Positions 31,961-32,131 of a stretch of DNA of 32,131 bases are shown one piece after another; position 1 is the first letter of the stretch, and the number at the start of each line of letters is the position of its first letter. Source of the DNA: a virus; the IMG/VR virus record IMGVR_UViG_3300033146_002715, positions 1-32,131 of that record. One strand, given 5' to 3'. The position numbers were made by a program, and so were the translations under genes. The notes beneath the pieces were generated by a model. It was not told where the DNA came from, did not search any database, and saw only the letters and a program-made list of their open reading frames with translations.

Positions 31961-32131
31961 ATGAAAAATATAATACTTAATTCTAAAAGTCCAAATCTAA
32001 AACATCTATCCTTAACTTTTCAAGAAAACCTTGTAGCTGAAATTGCTGACCAAGAGACTGACTCTAGGTTTGGAAGAGCAATGTCAATGAATTCCGATGC
32101 AACTATAAAAGTTGTAGGCGCACCGAGGAAA
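31961..32131 (+). CDS. FG-GAP propeller protein, 5' part only
   Basis: ATG 31961 with AAAAGGG SD and TATAAATA 26 bp upstream. 57 codons are open to the window edge. Residues about 36-57 (DSRFGRAMSMNSDATIKVVG then APRK) repeat the propeller-blade pattern of the fibre at 25245-27590 (SRFGETIS... IVGSPE). Likely another surface adhesin or fibre, cut by the right edge. Confidence 0.6.
   Translation, partial: MKNIILNSKSPNLKHLSLTFQENLVAEIADQETDSRFGRAMSMNSDATIKVVGAPRK

Noticed and set aside
1-32131. alternative genetic code (TGA read as Trp)
   Set aside because: TGA serves as the natural stop in ATGA overlaps at 14165 and 29020, and Trp is encoded by TGG throughout.
1-32131. lysogeny genes (integrase, CI-like repressor) or att site
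   Set aside because: None recognised; the 18-bp repeat near 17115 is not beside a tRNA or integrase.

Overview
The window is a contiguous stretch of a tailed-phage genome. Base composition is very AT-rich (about a quarter G+C by eye). It uses the standard bacterial code (TGA acts as a stop, for example the ATGA stop/start overlaps at 14165 and 29020) and AAGGA/GGAG-type ribosome sites. Tape measure, tail tube, a gpG/gpGT-type tail chaperone frameshift and no sheath gene point to a long non-contractile (siphovirus-type) tail. The host cannot be read from the sequence. A small lipoprotein and the low G+C would fit an AT-rich Gram-negative host, but that is a guess.

Layout. 1-7798 (+): tail tube, tail assembly chaperone with a -1 frameshift, tape measure and three tail-tip or baseplate-like proteins that I do not recognise. 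7795-8539 (-): a GIY-YIG homing endonuclease and a small one-TM protein. 8753-10322 (+): a 43-aa basic protein and the large terminase. 10350-15985 (-): an early/replication block of short unknown genes behind a conserved promoter type, a DnaB/gp41-like helicase, a second GIY-YIG gene lodged between helicase and polymerase, and a divergent family-A-like polymerase. 15986-17131: a mostly non-coding, repeat-rich divergent region with 97-bp tandem repeats, hairpins and one 87-aa gene, a candidate origin or control region. 17132-22611 (+): a small acidic protein, a 32-aa zinc ribbon, portal (DUF1073), DUF2213 protease fused to a scaffold-like tail, decoration protein, major capsid protein, a strong terminator and three head-tail connectors. 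22641-31416 (+): a chain of tail-fibre or adhesin proteins built from shared modules, with LRR and beta-propeller ends. 31416-32131 (+): a lipoprotein like a receptor-masking protein, a PLA2-like protein and the start of another propeller protein.

Two promoter-like signals recur. One is TTTAAA-N16-TATTAT in front of leftward early genes (three near-identical copies). The other is TATAAATA, the T4 late-promoter octamer, some 20-30 bp before many rightward structural genes and inside a 15-mer that occurs six times between genes. Three leftward genes (helicase C-terminus, second GIY-YIG gene, a small early gene) look frameshifted. These may be real recoding, decay or assembly errors, and the sequence alone cannot decide.

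The most interesting parts are the divergent polymerase, the nested scaffold start inside the protease gene, the modular fibre array with LRR and FG-GAP ends, the lipoprotein/PLA2-like pair, and the repeat-rich divergent region.
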